Assembly: GCA_043228905.1 (NCBI GenBank)
Contig: JBHGNT010000011.1
Location: forward strand, 18,538,001-18,602,000
Origin: Azolla caroliniana
Lineage: Eukaryota > Polypodiophyta
Length of the DNA stretch: 64,000 nucleotides
Reading direction: 5' to 3'
Shown here: positions 35,670 through 48,231 of the stretch, one piece after another
How the letters are laid out: every line of letters starts with the position of its first letter
How positions within the stretch are numbered: position 1 is the stretch's first letter
Notes under the pieces: model-generated
Database searches by the model: none
What the model was told of the DNA's origin: nothing
The model's input: the letters and a program-made list of their open reading frames with translations, nothing else
Position numbers and translations under genes: made by a program

Positions 35670-38160
35670 GCATGAGGACCACCAATCCCTCCCTCTCCTT
35701 GCTCTCTCTACCATCAAAGAATTGTAATTGGATGTTATATTCACTTAATGTGGTCCGCGCCACAATCGCTTTATTGGTTGTCACTCGATAACCCTAAACA
35801 CCCGCATTATGTACCTCTAACCTAACGTGGTGTGTGAGAACGGATAGGTTCTGAGACCTGTGTGCATCAACTTCGCAACCTTTGGACACTTGCAATGTTT
35901 GAAATTTGACATGACAAAGGATAGGTTTTGATGCTAATGTGCACCAGACTATAGTGTTGGCTAGACTCCTATTTTTTGCGTTTGTGGAACGTTTGGTTGG
36001 GCATCTCCAATGGCCGAGTTGAGGTGAAATGCTTGTAATCCAACTCTTAACCCTGTCACAGACATTGGCGCCTGCAAAATGAGAGGTTGACAACTAGTGC
36101 ATGCAAACTAGTGTTAGGATGGGCTCTTTGTTGTTGCACTTGTGAACATCTATGGTGTTTGTCAATGGTATGTGAAATGCTTCTAATCCAACTATTTGCT
36201 TTGGGGGAGGTCCACAAAGCAAGTTAATATATTCCTAACAATAAGTTTAGTATTTTTTCATTAAGTCATCACCACTACTGGACTCTTGCCCTTGGAGGGC
36301 TTTCACAAGGTGTGGGTCAACAATACACTAGGGCATCCCTTGTGGTAAGATTGCATTATTGTACGTCGTAAGTATTGTGATTAGGAATTAATGTGTGATG
36401 ATTGTTGCTATGTAAGGTGCATGGCTTTGTTTATTACAAGGCTATATATAAAATATATTTCCCATGCATCTATGACTAGTAGTAAAGTTATGTACTTGGT
36501 TATTTGAAAATTGACACATTCGATGGCAGTGTACTTGAAATTTTTGTAATAATGTGTAAATGTAGTCAATGACTTGATTGTACTGTTAATGTGTACACAT
36601 AATCAAAGACTTAGATTGCATTCTTTTATTTTTTTCATGATTATAAGCTTAATTAAGTTTCTTGCTATGTGGTTGTCCTCTTTGTGCTTTGTTTGAGTAG
36701 TGTTGCACACTTTTGAAATCAGCATTGCCCAACAAGAGTTAATTCATCCCACACATAAGGAATATTGCTACGTTGAAGAGAATTATCATCTGCGTCCATA
36801 TCTAGATAAGAGTGCATTGGATATATGTTGCACAAATCAAGTAGGACCGAGATGACAACATGTTGTCGATTACACAACTACTTGCAATATATGCATATAA
36901 AGCAATAAATATATATGTCCCCCATAGTGAATATGATTAATTGCTCTTATGATTTGTTGATGTTAGAGCCCTTGACGAGGTGTTGTGAGTTGTGACCAAT
37001 GCTCATAATAAGTCACACATTTGTTTCTATTGCTTTGTATAGTTGTTGGGCCCTCCAATTTGTGGTTCCAAACTTCCAACACATTTTCTCATAGAGGTTG
37101 GAAGTTAACCTAACCATGTGCCTACCTAAAGGCATTATAAGCATTTACATATAGGAAGAATGTGTTTTGAAATCAACACCTAAAAACACAATCCATATAA
37201 AGTAATCAATGTAATCATTATGTTAATAGGAAAGCATAATCGATCAAAAAATTTATCATTGTACATCACTAACCCATCACATGTGCCATGTTTGACATCA
37301 CAATCAATGCAAGTTGTCTAGACACATCAATGTTCAACTACAAGGACCAACACTTTAACATCTTATGTGTTCACAAATGAAATATTATTACAGCTTTCCT
37401 AATTATAAAAGACAAAAAGACGGTGTATTGTCCTCCATCCTTCACACATCAATAAGTTAAATCAAAATTTCCATGCTCCTTGAATCATGCATAAAGGATT
37501 GTGTATAGCTTGTCTCAATACACGCAAATGGGATCACAAATGTGAATGTATAGTTGTGTGAACATGTTTATATAGAGAGAGATAGTATAGGTCCACTTTG
37601 TGTGCTGATGTTCCACTTCCTTAAAACATGCACTTTGTCATTGTTGATTGTTTTGAAAGTTTGTATAGCTCATGAGATAACCCGTTCAAGTTTTTGAAAC
37701 CATATAATCTAACTAAATTGCAATTCACACACGCACACACAAAACCATCCTATAGGTGCATTAACGAGATCAATATGCAATGGATATTGAAGCTTGGATG
37801 ATGCAAACAACAACGATCAGTTCAAGGGAGGGAGCATGTATTGAAGAATCATCACTGTGAGGTGGGGATTCGAGACTCGGGTCTCTACGCAACAACACGA
37901 ACCAAGGGAGCCGAGGCTCGGCTGTCATGTCATGGATTAGTACCAACTTCCAAGGGGGGACACTTCTCTCTCCGGGTTTGGATTTATATATATATATATA
38001 TAATATATATATATTGGTCGTTTCATTGGTAGAACACAAAGAAAACAGAAGCAAGTAGTAATGTTTTGGTTTCTTAAAGAAAGTGAGAGAAAATTGAGAA
38101 GAAAACCAAAGCAAATTGAAGGAAGGAAGGAAGGAGACACACAAAAACACAACCAGAAGA
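35670..38160. other. Intergenic region before the PCF11-like gene
   Basis: No gene is recognised. Around 35990-36200 a diverged duplication shares GTGAAATGCTT.TAATCCAACT. A (TA)n tract lies at about 37984-38012. A 99-codon minus-strand frame at 35794-36093 lacks any recognisable family. Confidence 0.45.
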
Positions 38161-38163
38161 AGA

Positions 38164-38196
38164 AGGAAAGAAAGAAAGAAAGAAAGAAAGAAAGAA
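38164..38196. repeat. (GAAA)n microsatellite
   Basis: About eight GAAA units directly precede the 5' leader of the PCF11-like gene. Confidence 0.9.
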
Positions 38197-38226
38197 GATG
38201 TTAAAATTTAGTTTTTATTTTTTTGG

Positions 38227-38242
38227 CCCCCCCCCCCCCCCC
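38227..38242. repeat. Poly-C tract of 16
   Basis: Sixteen consecutive C residues lie about 130 nt upstream of the chosen PCF11-like start. If an upstream in-frame ATG at 38198 were used, this tract would encode poly-Pro. Confidence 0.9.
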
Positions 38243-38371
38243 TCGTCCTCTGGCTCTCTGTGTCGGAGGCAGAGCAGGGGATCCCCGCTGTCCAATACAG
38301 AGCTCTCTTCCTATTCCTCTGTTTCGATTTTGCAGAAGATCGGAGAAGGGACAAGGGCTACAACAAGAGCT

Positions 38372-41300
38372 ATGGATCATCACCATCGCCATTTCCCTCC
38401 CCAGCACCCCCCCAATCGCCAGAGAGACTACGCCATGAAGCGCAGAATCAACCATGAAATGGAGCCCGAACCTTCTCTCCGATTCGAGAGAGGAAGAAAC
38501 TCGGCCGCGTTCGAAGAAGAACAGACCGTATTTAATCATGACAGAAGAATAATGGAAGCTTCTGATATGTCAGGTAACATATTTATGAACCACCCTTTGT
38601 TAGGCAGGAGATTTAATATGCATACACACGGGATAGAGGATGCATCCTCACATAGAGGGTTTAAAAGCTCAAGAGCTATGGGAATGCATCAAAGAGGCTT
38701 GGATAATCGTCCAAATATAAGCTTTGAGAATATAGCTTCTCCAATGCAGAGCTCCATAGACATCATGGACATGGCTCCAAGAGGTAATAGAAAAGATTCT
38801 AGAGGAATCGGAAATACTCAAACTTTCGGAAAGACTCGAGGAGGTCGTGTTCTCGAAGAATCAGTGAATTCTCTAGATGAGGATGATAAAGTAGAATATT
38901 TTGGAGGCAGCTGGGATCCGTATATATCGGGAATTATGAACCAAATACCCCTAAGCTCTGATGATCGTAGTTTAAATCCAAATCCTACACGATTGGAAAT
39001 GTCATCTCTTTCTGAAGAAGAATGTGGAAGTTTTGGTCATGCAAGAATCATTATCGATGGGTCTCATGTGGTCTCAGGAAATGTAAGAAGCCTAGAGAAT
39101 GCAGAAAGAGATCTAACACTATTAGAAATGCCGACTCAATCTAGAGAGGAATCTAGAAGCTTTGGTAATGGAAGAATCTCTATTGATAGGTCTTCAGTGG
39201 TCATGGAAAATGCAAGAATCTTAGAGCATGAGACAAGGAATGCATTTAGTCTTGCCAAAAGTATATCTAGTGCTGATAGCTATTTTGGAGATGGATTCAT
39301 GGCACCAAGCTTTGATAGGAAAAGGCTGTCTAATTTTATGCATGACAAAGACACCAGCAAAGACAAGGGAAAAACTCAAAGAGAGATGGATGAAGAGACA
39401 ATGCACGAGCTTCTGGTTCAGTACAAGACAGGTCTATCTGATCTTACATTCAACTCCAAACCCATTATTACCAACCTTACCATCATTGCTGGAGAAAACT
39501 TGCATGCATCCAAGGCAATTGCAGACACTGTTTGTGCACATATTTTAGAGGTGTGTATCATCCATCAACTCCTACAACTGAATCTTCTTGTATATTCATT
39601 ATGGTTCTTTTTATCATATCGTGAACACACATTATGATTCATCGATGTTTTCAATACTTTGTATTATTTGATTGCATTTTACAGTGTCTAAAAATTTGTT
39701 TACTTGAAAATATTTGGATATCCACCAGGCAGCTAAATTTAGTAGCTTGAATTTTTCAACACATTCTACTTTCTCTGTAATCTCAGTAATCTCAGTACAG
39801 TTCGTGCAGGTGGAACAATCTCTGCTTATTCAGATCACAATGTAAATGCTCTAAACACCCACTTTTGTTGTAACTCTTGTTGGTTGAGCATTGTTGTTTG
39901 GACACATGCCAAAGACATTTAGGATATTAGTTAGCTACTTCTGTACACTGCACATGATAGGCCATCGAGAGTGCTCACTGCTTGGTGGTAATATAATAAC
40001 AAAGATCACTGGCACTGAGATGCAATTTTGGTTACGACATCATCATGTTTCATGCAGACATGAGTCATGGTTATTTTATGTTGATCTAAGTTCTTAGCAA
40101 TGTATTTAAAGGTGTTTGGTTTAAAGCTGGGTTATTAATGCACAATGCACAATATCTATCATGGAGTTATTGACATAAAGCCGAGGCAGTTAAATGTCAA
40201 TTTAATTGTCTGTTAAAAGTTGGAATGCAGTACATTTACTATCTTGTTGTCTTAACTACTTCTTGGATTAATTTCAAAGTTGAAACTGCTTTTATGCTGA
40301 GTTCCAATGATTTAATGTAATAGTGAGAACTTTGTTTGTTTGATTTTGGATATGCTAATTCAGGATATTTCCCCTTCTAGGCTGCTGTTGATCAGAAGCT
40401 GCCCTCTCTCTATTTATTGGACAGCATCGTGAAAAACATATCCAATAGCTATGTCAAACATTTTGCTTCAAGGCTACCAGAGGTGATTTTGATTGAATGT
40501 CTATTGTACAGATTTTATGTATCTTCATCTGTTTCAGATAGATATTGGAAACACTATCCTCAGTAAGATCTGTCCTGAAGGTTCTTTATCTGGCAAAAAT
40601 CTATACAGGTATTTGTGAAGTCATACAGACAGGTTGATGCTTCACAGCATTCGGCCATGAAACACTTATTCAAGACATGGAGAGGGGTTTTCTCAAATGA
40701 AACACTTCGGAAAATTGAGGCAGAATTGCGGTTCAACATACTTGGAAATGACATTACCTATGCTCTTAATTCTGCAAAATCAAGCGATTCACCTCCACCA
40801 CATCAACATACAAGTCATGGTATCCATGTAAACCCAAAGTACCTAGAAACACAGAGGCAGAAATCACAACAGTCAAGCCAAGTGAGTTGCCTAAATTCAA
40901 TATCAGTTTTAGATTACATAGTGGCATGGTAATAGTTATTTTAGATTACATAATGTGGAGGCATTAGAGTTGGTAGAATTGTTACACAGCAGTTGTATGT
41001 AAAGAGGTTGACTTATTAGTGTGGATCTTTGAGGAACTCATTTCTGAATAAAAAAGTAATGTAGATACAGTTATTATTGTAGATGTCCCTCTTTTTAAAA
41101 GAGATTTGAGTTGTTTGTGTTAATCTTTGATGATCTCTTATCTTAATTAAAATGTAACGTACATGCAGTCATCGCTGTAAATTAAAAGATTGCAAATGCA
41201 TCTATGTTGAGGGGGCTTTGACTTTGATACCTGCATATAGGAATGTTTATGACATTTTAAATGGCGAAAGATTTTGTTGTGCAGCTTTTATCTGGGATTG

Positions 41301-44188
41301 AAAGAGATGCTTGGGCTGCTGCAGAGGTTGTCAATGTGAGCAAGTTAGCAGCAAGCTTGCCAGAATTTGATTATGCCTCTTTGGGTGGAGGAGGTGATAA
41401 GCCACTAAGCAGTTTTGAGAATAAAAATTCACGGGGTGGGGGTGATAATATCAGTAGAGAAGAGGAATCGTTACGAGTGCCAGGGACTATTCCATTTAGA
41501 TATGGTATGAGAAATGATTATGAGTTCCAGCAGCACACATCTAGATGTCTTGTCGATTCATATGGAAATGTCAGAGGCATCCGAGGTCAAAAGATGCCTT
41601 CTGCTGTTATTCACCCTCCCTATGATTTTGATAGCAGAGACAGAGGTCAAGGCAGAGAGAGGAAAAGTTCAAAAGAGGAATATCTATTGGCAGATGCCAG
41701 TCCAAGGTTGGAGGATCTAGAATGGAACTCAAGGAAAGAAAATCAGGGCTGGCATCACGGAGTTTCTGATAGGGACATGATTTTTCTAGAGTCAAGAAAA
41801 CCTTTTTCTGACCAAGTTACAACAGATCATTCTAGGTGGCTTGCAAGAAACCCAGATTTTTCTAGTGAAGAGAAGATTACAAGGGTAATTCAAGCTTCTC
41901 TAGATTTGCCAGCTCTTTCTGGAAATAAGTACTGTTCATCTCAAATAAATAAAGCCTTCTTAAATGTGGCAGGATGTAGATGAACATGTACTAAAGTCTA
42001 GCCAAAACGATTTTGTCGAGCCTCGGATAATGAGGCGAATGTCACATCCAATTGTTGGGTATAGGAACCAAGTGCCACTTTATTTGAGAGAGCAAGCTAA
42101 TCCTTCACATACACAATCAAGCATTCAGCCATTTCAAGTTAGGAGGAATGCTCCGGCGTACATGCTTGAATCAGCAAGTCAAGGCTACGAGCCAGAATCA
42201 TCAAGTCTCGAGCTCAGTTCAAGCAGCAAGACTATGACTGCAGGTTAGAAGTTAGAACTTGGCCACTTATTCGGATATTCGTACACAGAACCTTTTGATT
42301 TTGTTTACTGGTTCTCATAATTTGTCAGTCCTGTTTTAGGCTGGGATTTTAAGCAGACATTGCCTTCAAATGTGCTGGCAGCCTCTTCATTCGTCTCCAC
42401 TCCTGCTCAACCACCACAAAATGCATTATCCTCACAGCTTCATGTGTTTATTTCAGAAGGGCAGGCTTCAGATATGCAGCAAATTTCAGAACCATACGTG
42501 GCCATCCAACCTAATCAACCATATCCTGTCCTAAACCCATTAGAAGCTTCTCAACTACCAGATTTAACTGCATGCTCACAACAACCAGCAATGGTTCAAG
42601 GTCAAGCTCAAAATCAACCTGTATTGCCTCAATTACTACATCCTCAAATTCCAGCTCACCTGTTAGAGTCTCTTCATCAACAACTACAACGTCACCTACC
42701 ACCTCTTTCAGAAGATCTTCCTCAGCCTAGTAAGCCTGTGTCGTTGTTGCAAGTTTCTTCACAGTCAAATGCAGTAAGACAGTCACTCCCACAGCAATCA
42801 GAAGGACCAGTTTTGCTCTCACAAGCACTTGAATTAAGTGGGTCAATGCTCAGTGATAATGTGGTACATTCCGAGTTGCACAATCAAGTTATTACTAGTA
42901 ATGCATTAGTAGGTTTTTCACCGACAATCCCACAAGGTTATATTTCCCTTGAACCAGTGACAAATATCCGTCCTCAATTGGTGTCAAGACCCTCTTTTGA
43001 AATCCCTGCCTATCCACCATTGCCTAGTGGTCCACCACCTATATTAGAAGGAAAACCAACACACTATATACCTCCGATATCTGATTCAAAGAACACTATT
43101 ATAGCCCCTTCTTTGGCTATATCATCTCTCACCTCTACACGGTTATTGCAGCCTCCACTTCCTCGTGGTCCACCTCCTAAATCTTCTCAAGTGGGGAGCT
43201 CTCCACCGCAACTTCCATCTTTTTCAATTGTCAGCAACAACCTCACTTCACTTTTGTCCTCTCTTGTGGCACAGGGAATGATTTCTACTCCTTTGTCCAC
43301 GCAACAAGTAAATAACATCACTCCCACAGCTGTGATTTCTAGTTCTCAACCTTCTCTTCCTCATCAAGACAGTGGTGTGTGTGTGTCAATGGGGGGTTCT
43401 TTAAGCAATTTACCTCCCATTCTTCCACCAAGTACCATGGAATCAACGAGATTATCCACTGTAACGGTTTTTACAGAGAATCAAGAATCAGTAACTGGAG
43501 CTAGTAATGTTTTCACTGACGCATTACCAAAAACTCTTACTACAACTGAGTTTAGACCGAATCTCCTCCAAGAGAGGCATGCATCTGTAATTCGAGCTCT
43601 GTATCACGATTTTCCTAGACAGTGTACGTCTTGTGGACTGAGATTTAAGCAACAAGAAGAGCATAGCAAACACATGGATTGGCATGTATCCCGAAATCGC
43701 AGGCAAAAATCTTGCAAAAAGGTCTCCAGGAAATGGTATGTGAGTAGGGAAGAATGGCTTAGTGGTACAGGTGCAACTGAATCTGAGTCCTCTCCAGTTT
43801 TCTTTGCCGATGAGATAGTCGTAGAGAAACTTGAGGAGATAGTTGCTGTACCGGCAGATGAGAACCAAATTGCTTGTGCTCTATGTGGAGAACCTTTTGA
43901 AGATTTCTACAGTGATGATACTGAGGAATGGATGTATAGAGGAGCTGAGTATATGAATGCTGCCCCTGGAACATCTCCTCTTAGTAGCTTGTTGCGAGGT
44001 CCCATTGTTCATGTAAAGTGTCGGACGGAGTCGGCCTCTAGCACAGTTGTGGACACCTTTGAAGATGCTAAGCTTGTATGTCGTTTGATCCATATGTCTA
44101 ATAATATCTGATCATTGTTGTTTTTACTCATCAAATCTTTTTTCTTCATCAGGTTTTGGAGGATTTAGGGACAAATCATAGTCGTTAA
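38372..44188 (+). CDS. PCFS4: PCF11/PCFS4-like pre-mRNA cleavage and polyadenylation factor with CID
   Basis: Exons: 38372-39550, 40381-40482, 40609-40881, 41285-41884, 41973-42243, 42340-44075, 44153-44188, giving about 1398 residues. The RNA polymerase II CTD-interaction domain lies at about 344-475 ([33 protein letters not shown]), followed by [11 protein letters not shown] long Gln/Pro/Ser-rich middle leads to two zinc-binding C-terminal modules: [21 protein letters not shown], and [12 protein letters not shown]...HVKC with [13 protein letters not shown] between them. This is the order of yeast Pcf11 and Arabidopsis PCFS4, which couple 3'-end cleavage to transcription termination in the nucleus. 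It is longer than Arabidopsis PCFS4 (about 800 residues, from memory), with a roughly 340-residue N-terminal extension. Intron 4 is only 88 nt. The start at 38198 is an alternative I judge to be leader. Confidence 0.9.
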
Positions 44189-44760
44189 ATATGAATATTC
44201 TTTGCCTTGCTACAAATGTGGGGATCTCCATACTGGTTGGATGGATTTGCCTTGCAAGGCTGCAGGAGAATAACAATTATTTAGGTCATAAAAGGAAAAG
44301 AGTACGTCTCTAACCATTGTTTTCACCCGCACTTTTCACGTGGTACTTCTGTCTCTTTTGTATAATGCTCTGTAGATGCCTCAACTAACGTTAATTTATT
44401 TTGGTACCTCTTGAAGCAAATGTTGCAAGTGTATGTGAAACGTAAAATATGATATCTATTTAAGGATTTGGCTCCCCGCCTTCTATTCATGGAACTTGTA
44501 TTGTTATTTTGTCTTCTTAAACTGAGCTCAGCAGCAGTGGATTATTGCGATGGCTTAATGGTCTTCTAAAGACCAAGAAAACACTCCAGAACATTTGTAG
44601 TAGATGTAAATGAGTTTAATTTAGGTTACCTGTAAGATGAGGTGCTCCTCTTCAGTTTGACTTAATTGTCATTTATCCCTATATGTAGTTAGTTTTTGAC
44701 CAATGTATAATTTGAAGGTATATTTCATACACAGGTAATCTTGTGTGGACATGTTAATTC

Positions 44761-45199
44761 GGTCATTATAATTCTATCTAGAAGTCAATTAAGAGTGAAA
44801 ATAATTCAGTGATCATGGTTGGATGGGGAGAAACCTTGTCTAGTTCAGAGTGCAGGGTGACCTTGACTCTTGTGATGTACTGGGAGTGACAATTATGTAA
44901 TTTGCAATGCAACAATTGATAGGTGTTCAATGAGAGCATTTCCATGGTGGATGTCCATGCTTGACTGAAGATTATAATTTGGTCATTATAATTCTATCAA
45001 CAACTCAATGAAGAGTGAAAAGAATTCAGTGACCATGGTTGGATGGGGAGAAACCTTGTCCAGTTCAGAGTGCAGGGTGACCTTGACTCTTGTGATGTAC
45101 TGGGAGCGACAATATGTAATTTGCAATGCAACAATTGATAGGTGTTCAATGAGAGCATTTCCATGGTGGATGTCCATGCTTGACTGAAAGATTATAACA
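44761..45199. repeat. 220-bp tandem duplication
   Basis: GGTCATTATAATTCTATC begins at 44761 and again at 44981. The copies stay closely similar through the shared end TGGATGTCCATGCTTGACTG, with only scattered substitutions and small indels. It lies about 570 bp after the PCF11-like stop codon. Confidence 0.92.
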
Positions 45200-47644
45200 T
45201 GGTGATGTTATCTATTTAGGCCTGGTAGATAATGAAGTGGATTCAGGTTCAGATTTCTTTAAATTTATTATTGTTTTCTGCATGCAACCAAGTTGAGGTT
45301 GCATATCTAATGGCAATAGATAGATTTGTTAAGATTAATCATAATTGGTAGAAAGATTGTGAAGACCCTACTAGAGGAGTTTCATAGAAGCCTTGTGAAG
45401 CTAACATAGGGATTAAATTTTGTTGGTCATACGAACATGTAGAAGATTAAGTTGAAAAGAAGATGCACTTCTTATGAACAGTTCATGAATGCACATCATG
45501 TTATTATTGTATGGTGATCAAGCAAATAGAGAAGCTTCTGAATGTGCGCTAGTTATTGAGTATCCTAGACTGTCATCCTCTCTTGAATTCAGCATACTAG
45601 ATTGGTGACAAGTATGGCTTCTTTACACTCTGCAATCATAGTGGTTGTGTAATAGTCAGGTATGAATGATTGAAGCTTTTGATTGTAACCCACCATCTTC
45701 AATGATCATTATCTGTGAAGGTTCGTCTTACATTTGGTCTTTCTTTAAATCGTGCTTACTTATTTGTACATGGGAGGTAAAAATGGCACTTAATGCAATC
45801 CCGAGTGCAACAAGAAGATGAGTTTTGTAAGCAACCGTTTGTCAGATTTGATATTAAAATTAAGTTTTTCAACAAATCAACATTACTATTACTCCATTAT
45901 GATTCTTCCATGCTTTTCTATCATAACTATACTTGAGTCTCTTTCACGCTCTTCTTTTTCTTGCTGGAAACCACAATGAAAAGTTAGTGAAAGACGATGA
46001 TATACCACAACAATTTAGTAACAAAGAACTGTCATGTCTTTCCTTAGCTCTGTTACTCCTAATTTTACTAGTTAGCCAAGGGCTATACATGTAGGATTCC
46101 CACAAGAGTGTTTGGAACTAGCTTGTTACAATAAATTGGACAAAATCAATTCGTTATGCATATAGACCATGTTTGTCTAGACCACAACACCATTAAGTTT
46201 GATAGCAACAAATCAAGGTGGTTATCATTTGACACTAAAGATTCTTCCGAGACCTCACCATCTTGGATTAGTGCATGTTGGAGACCTCATGAAGTTAGAA
46301 AGTTCTGTCCATCAAAAGTCATGTTGGAGTAAGAAGTATTCAACTACTGGGATTATTTGGTACCTTAAGCAATTTTATTAATTTACTTATTGATTTTGGT
46401 TTGTTATTCTGATTAATCTCTTGTTTGGTCTCATATGCATTTTAGACTCTTAAAATAAGTTAATCTTTCTCCCACCTATTTTTGAAATCTAAATTTTTTT
46501 TCTCTTTGAAAGGCTCTAAATTATCATAATTGTTGATACAAAGCATAGAACGACTGTGAGTGTGTGTGATAGATAAAGATTTCATTATCGTTCTTGGAGT
46601 TCAATAGGACATACATGATCAATAGTGTATCATCTTTTCAATGTGGGGAGCTGAGTAGCAACTCTCTACGTTCAAGCATTTTACTATTAAACATTTCAAT
46701 CTAGATAGCGCATTATGGTTGAGTAATGTGTATAGAAGTGGATCGGGTCGATAATATGTGGAAACCAAATTCAAACATGGTCTAATGGAGCACATTGTAT
46801 GAAGGTATGATAATTCTTGAATTGATTTATGGCAAAATATGCATTGTCAATGAGACTCAATTTTTGTGTGATGTATTCGATTGAAGAAATTGTGCACCTA
46901 GTTGTATTGACCCAATGGTGTGGATGGCCGAAAAAGATGGGCTCTAGCATGTATCAATCAATGTACTTTCTTTGTTCAAAGGAGATGATTTTGTAGCTTG
47001 GTGAGACATATGCATTATAATGTGCCATGAGCTTCCTAACTTTTCCAATTTGTGATACATTGGTGTTGAAAAAAAGCCTCGTTCATGTAGGAATTTATTG
47101 ACGTAGCAAGTGTGATGTGTCCAAATTTTTATAACATTTTGACAGATCTAGCATCCATTTGTTTACCCAAGCTTTTCATGTGATCCTCGAAGGTTAATGC
47201 AAGGATTGTTTAAAATTTATGCGAGGGTGTTGAGAGAGAGAGAGAGAGAGAGAATGTATTTACCCAATCATCAAAAATAAAAATGGAACTTAACCTAAAA
47301 GAGTTCTAGTATTGTACAAAACGTGATATGATGTAACACATTCCATAAAGGAAATGACTTTGTACTAGGCCTAGTTCCATTTCCATCCAAACCTGTCGAA
47401 AAGAATTGGGAGGTCAAAGGGTTTCAATGTGGGTGTGACCCATGGTCCCGGTGTAGAAGGTACCCCAACCATGGCTTCTAGACGGTGTAGTTCACGTTCC
47501 CTTATTTTCTTAATTGCTTCACGCCACGTCGAGTTGCTATGAAACCTGGCATCCGAGGGCCTTTGGTTCTTCTTTGGTTTTCTGCTTCATCAAGGAAGAG
47601 GCCGAATGGTGCAGGTGTGTCTAGAGAGAGATCTATAGATAGAT

Positions 47645-47757
47645 TTTTAATATCCACAAAAACTACTTCCAAGGCCTAGCCCATGGCAAAGATTGAAATT
47701 AGGATCTCTCAAAATAATGACTTTGATGCTATGGTGTGAACCACCAAGCCATTCAAT
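47645..47757 (-). mobile_element. tRNA-derived SINE-like head, reverse
   Basis: On the minus strand TGGCTTGGTGGT (47740-47751) resembles an A box. A diverged B-box-like CCTAATTTCAATC (47691-47703) follows with 36 nt spacing. The downstream part is AT-rich. The B box departs from consensus, so this is tentative. Confidence 0.35.
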
Positions 47758-48231
47758 AATTTCTGAAATTGATCCATGAAATGGTTCTTGTGATATTGGG
47801 GCCTACCACTAGTTAAGCTTGATATTCATGACATCAAAGGTTTTTTTATTCTAGGATATTGTGTTGTGGACTCAAGTATTCTCCCACAATAGGAATAGGT
47901 TATGGATTCTACAGAGGTAATATATGGATTGAATGAGCATTTACTGATTTGGTGTCTATTGCATTGATACATTTCTGAGGTGTTCTCTAGCCAGTTCAAA
48001 TCATGGATTTACTGTATTAGAACAAAATGAATTTCTGAACAAGGATCAGTTAATTTAATAAGACATATCTATGAGCCTTGGCATGGTCATAATACAGAAG
48101 CACCATGAAGTATTTAATTATTAGAACCAGAGTCGAAGTTTCTGCTTATCTAAACGATAGCCTCTGTCCTGGAGAACATGAAGAGGCCCCATCCAATTAA
48201 GGAAAGAATGGCCACAATTATATGAATGAGT

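Larger units (their letters stand above)
44189..48231. other. Intergenic region between PCF11-like and TRAPPC12-like genes
   Basis: The two genes converge. It holds the 220-bp tandem duplication at 44761-45199, a GA microsatellite at about 47233-47253, and a SINE-like head at 47691-47757. No coding region is recognised. Confidence 0.5.

Noticed and set aside
35794-36093. 99-codon minus-strand frame
   Set aside because: No family resemblance, no splice context and repetitive flanks; probably chance.
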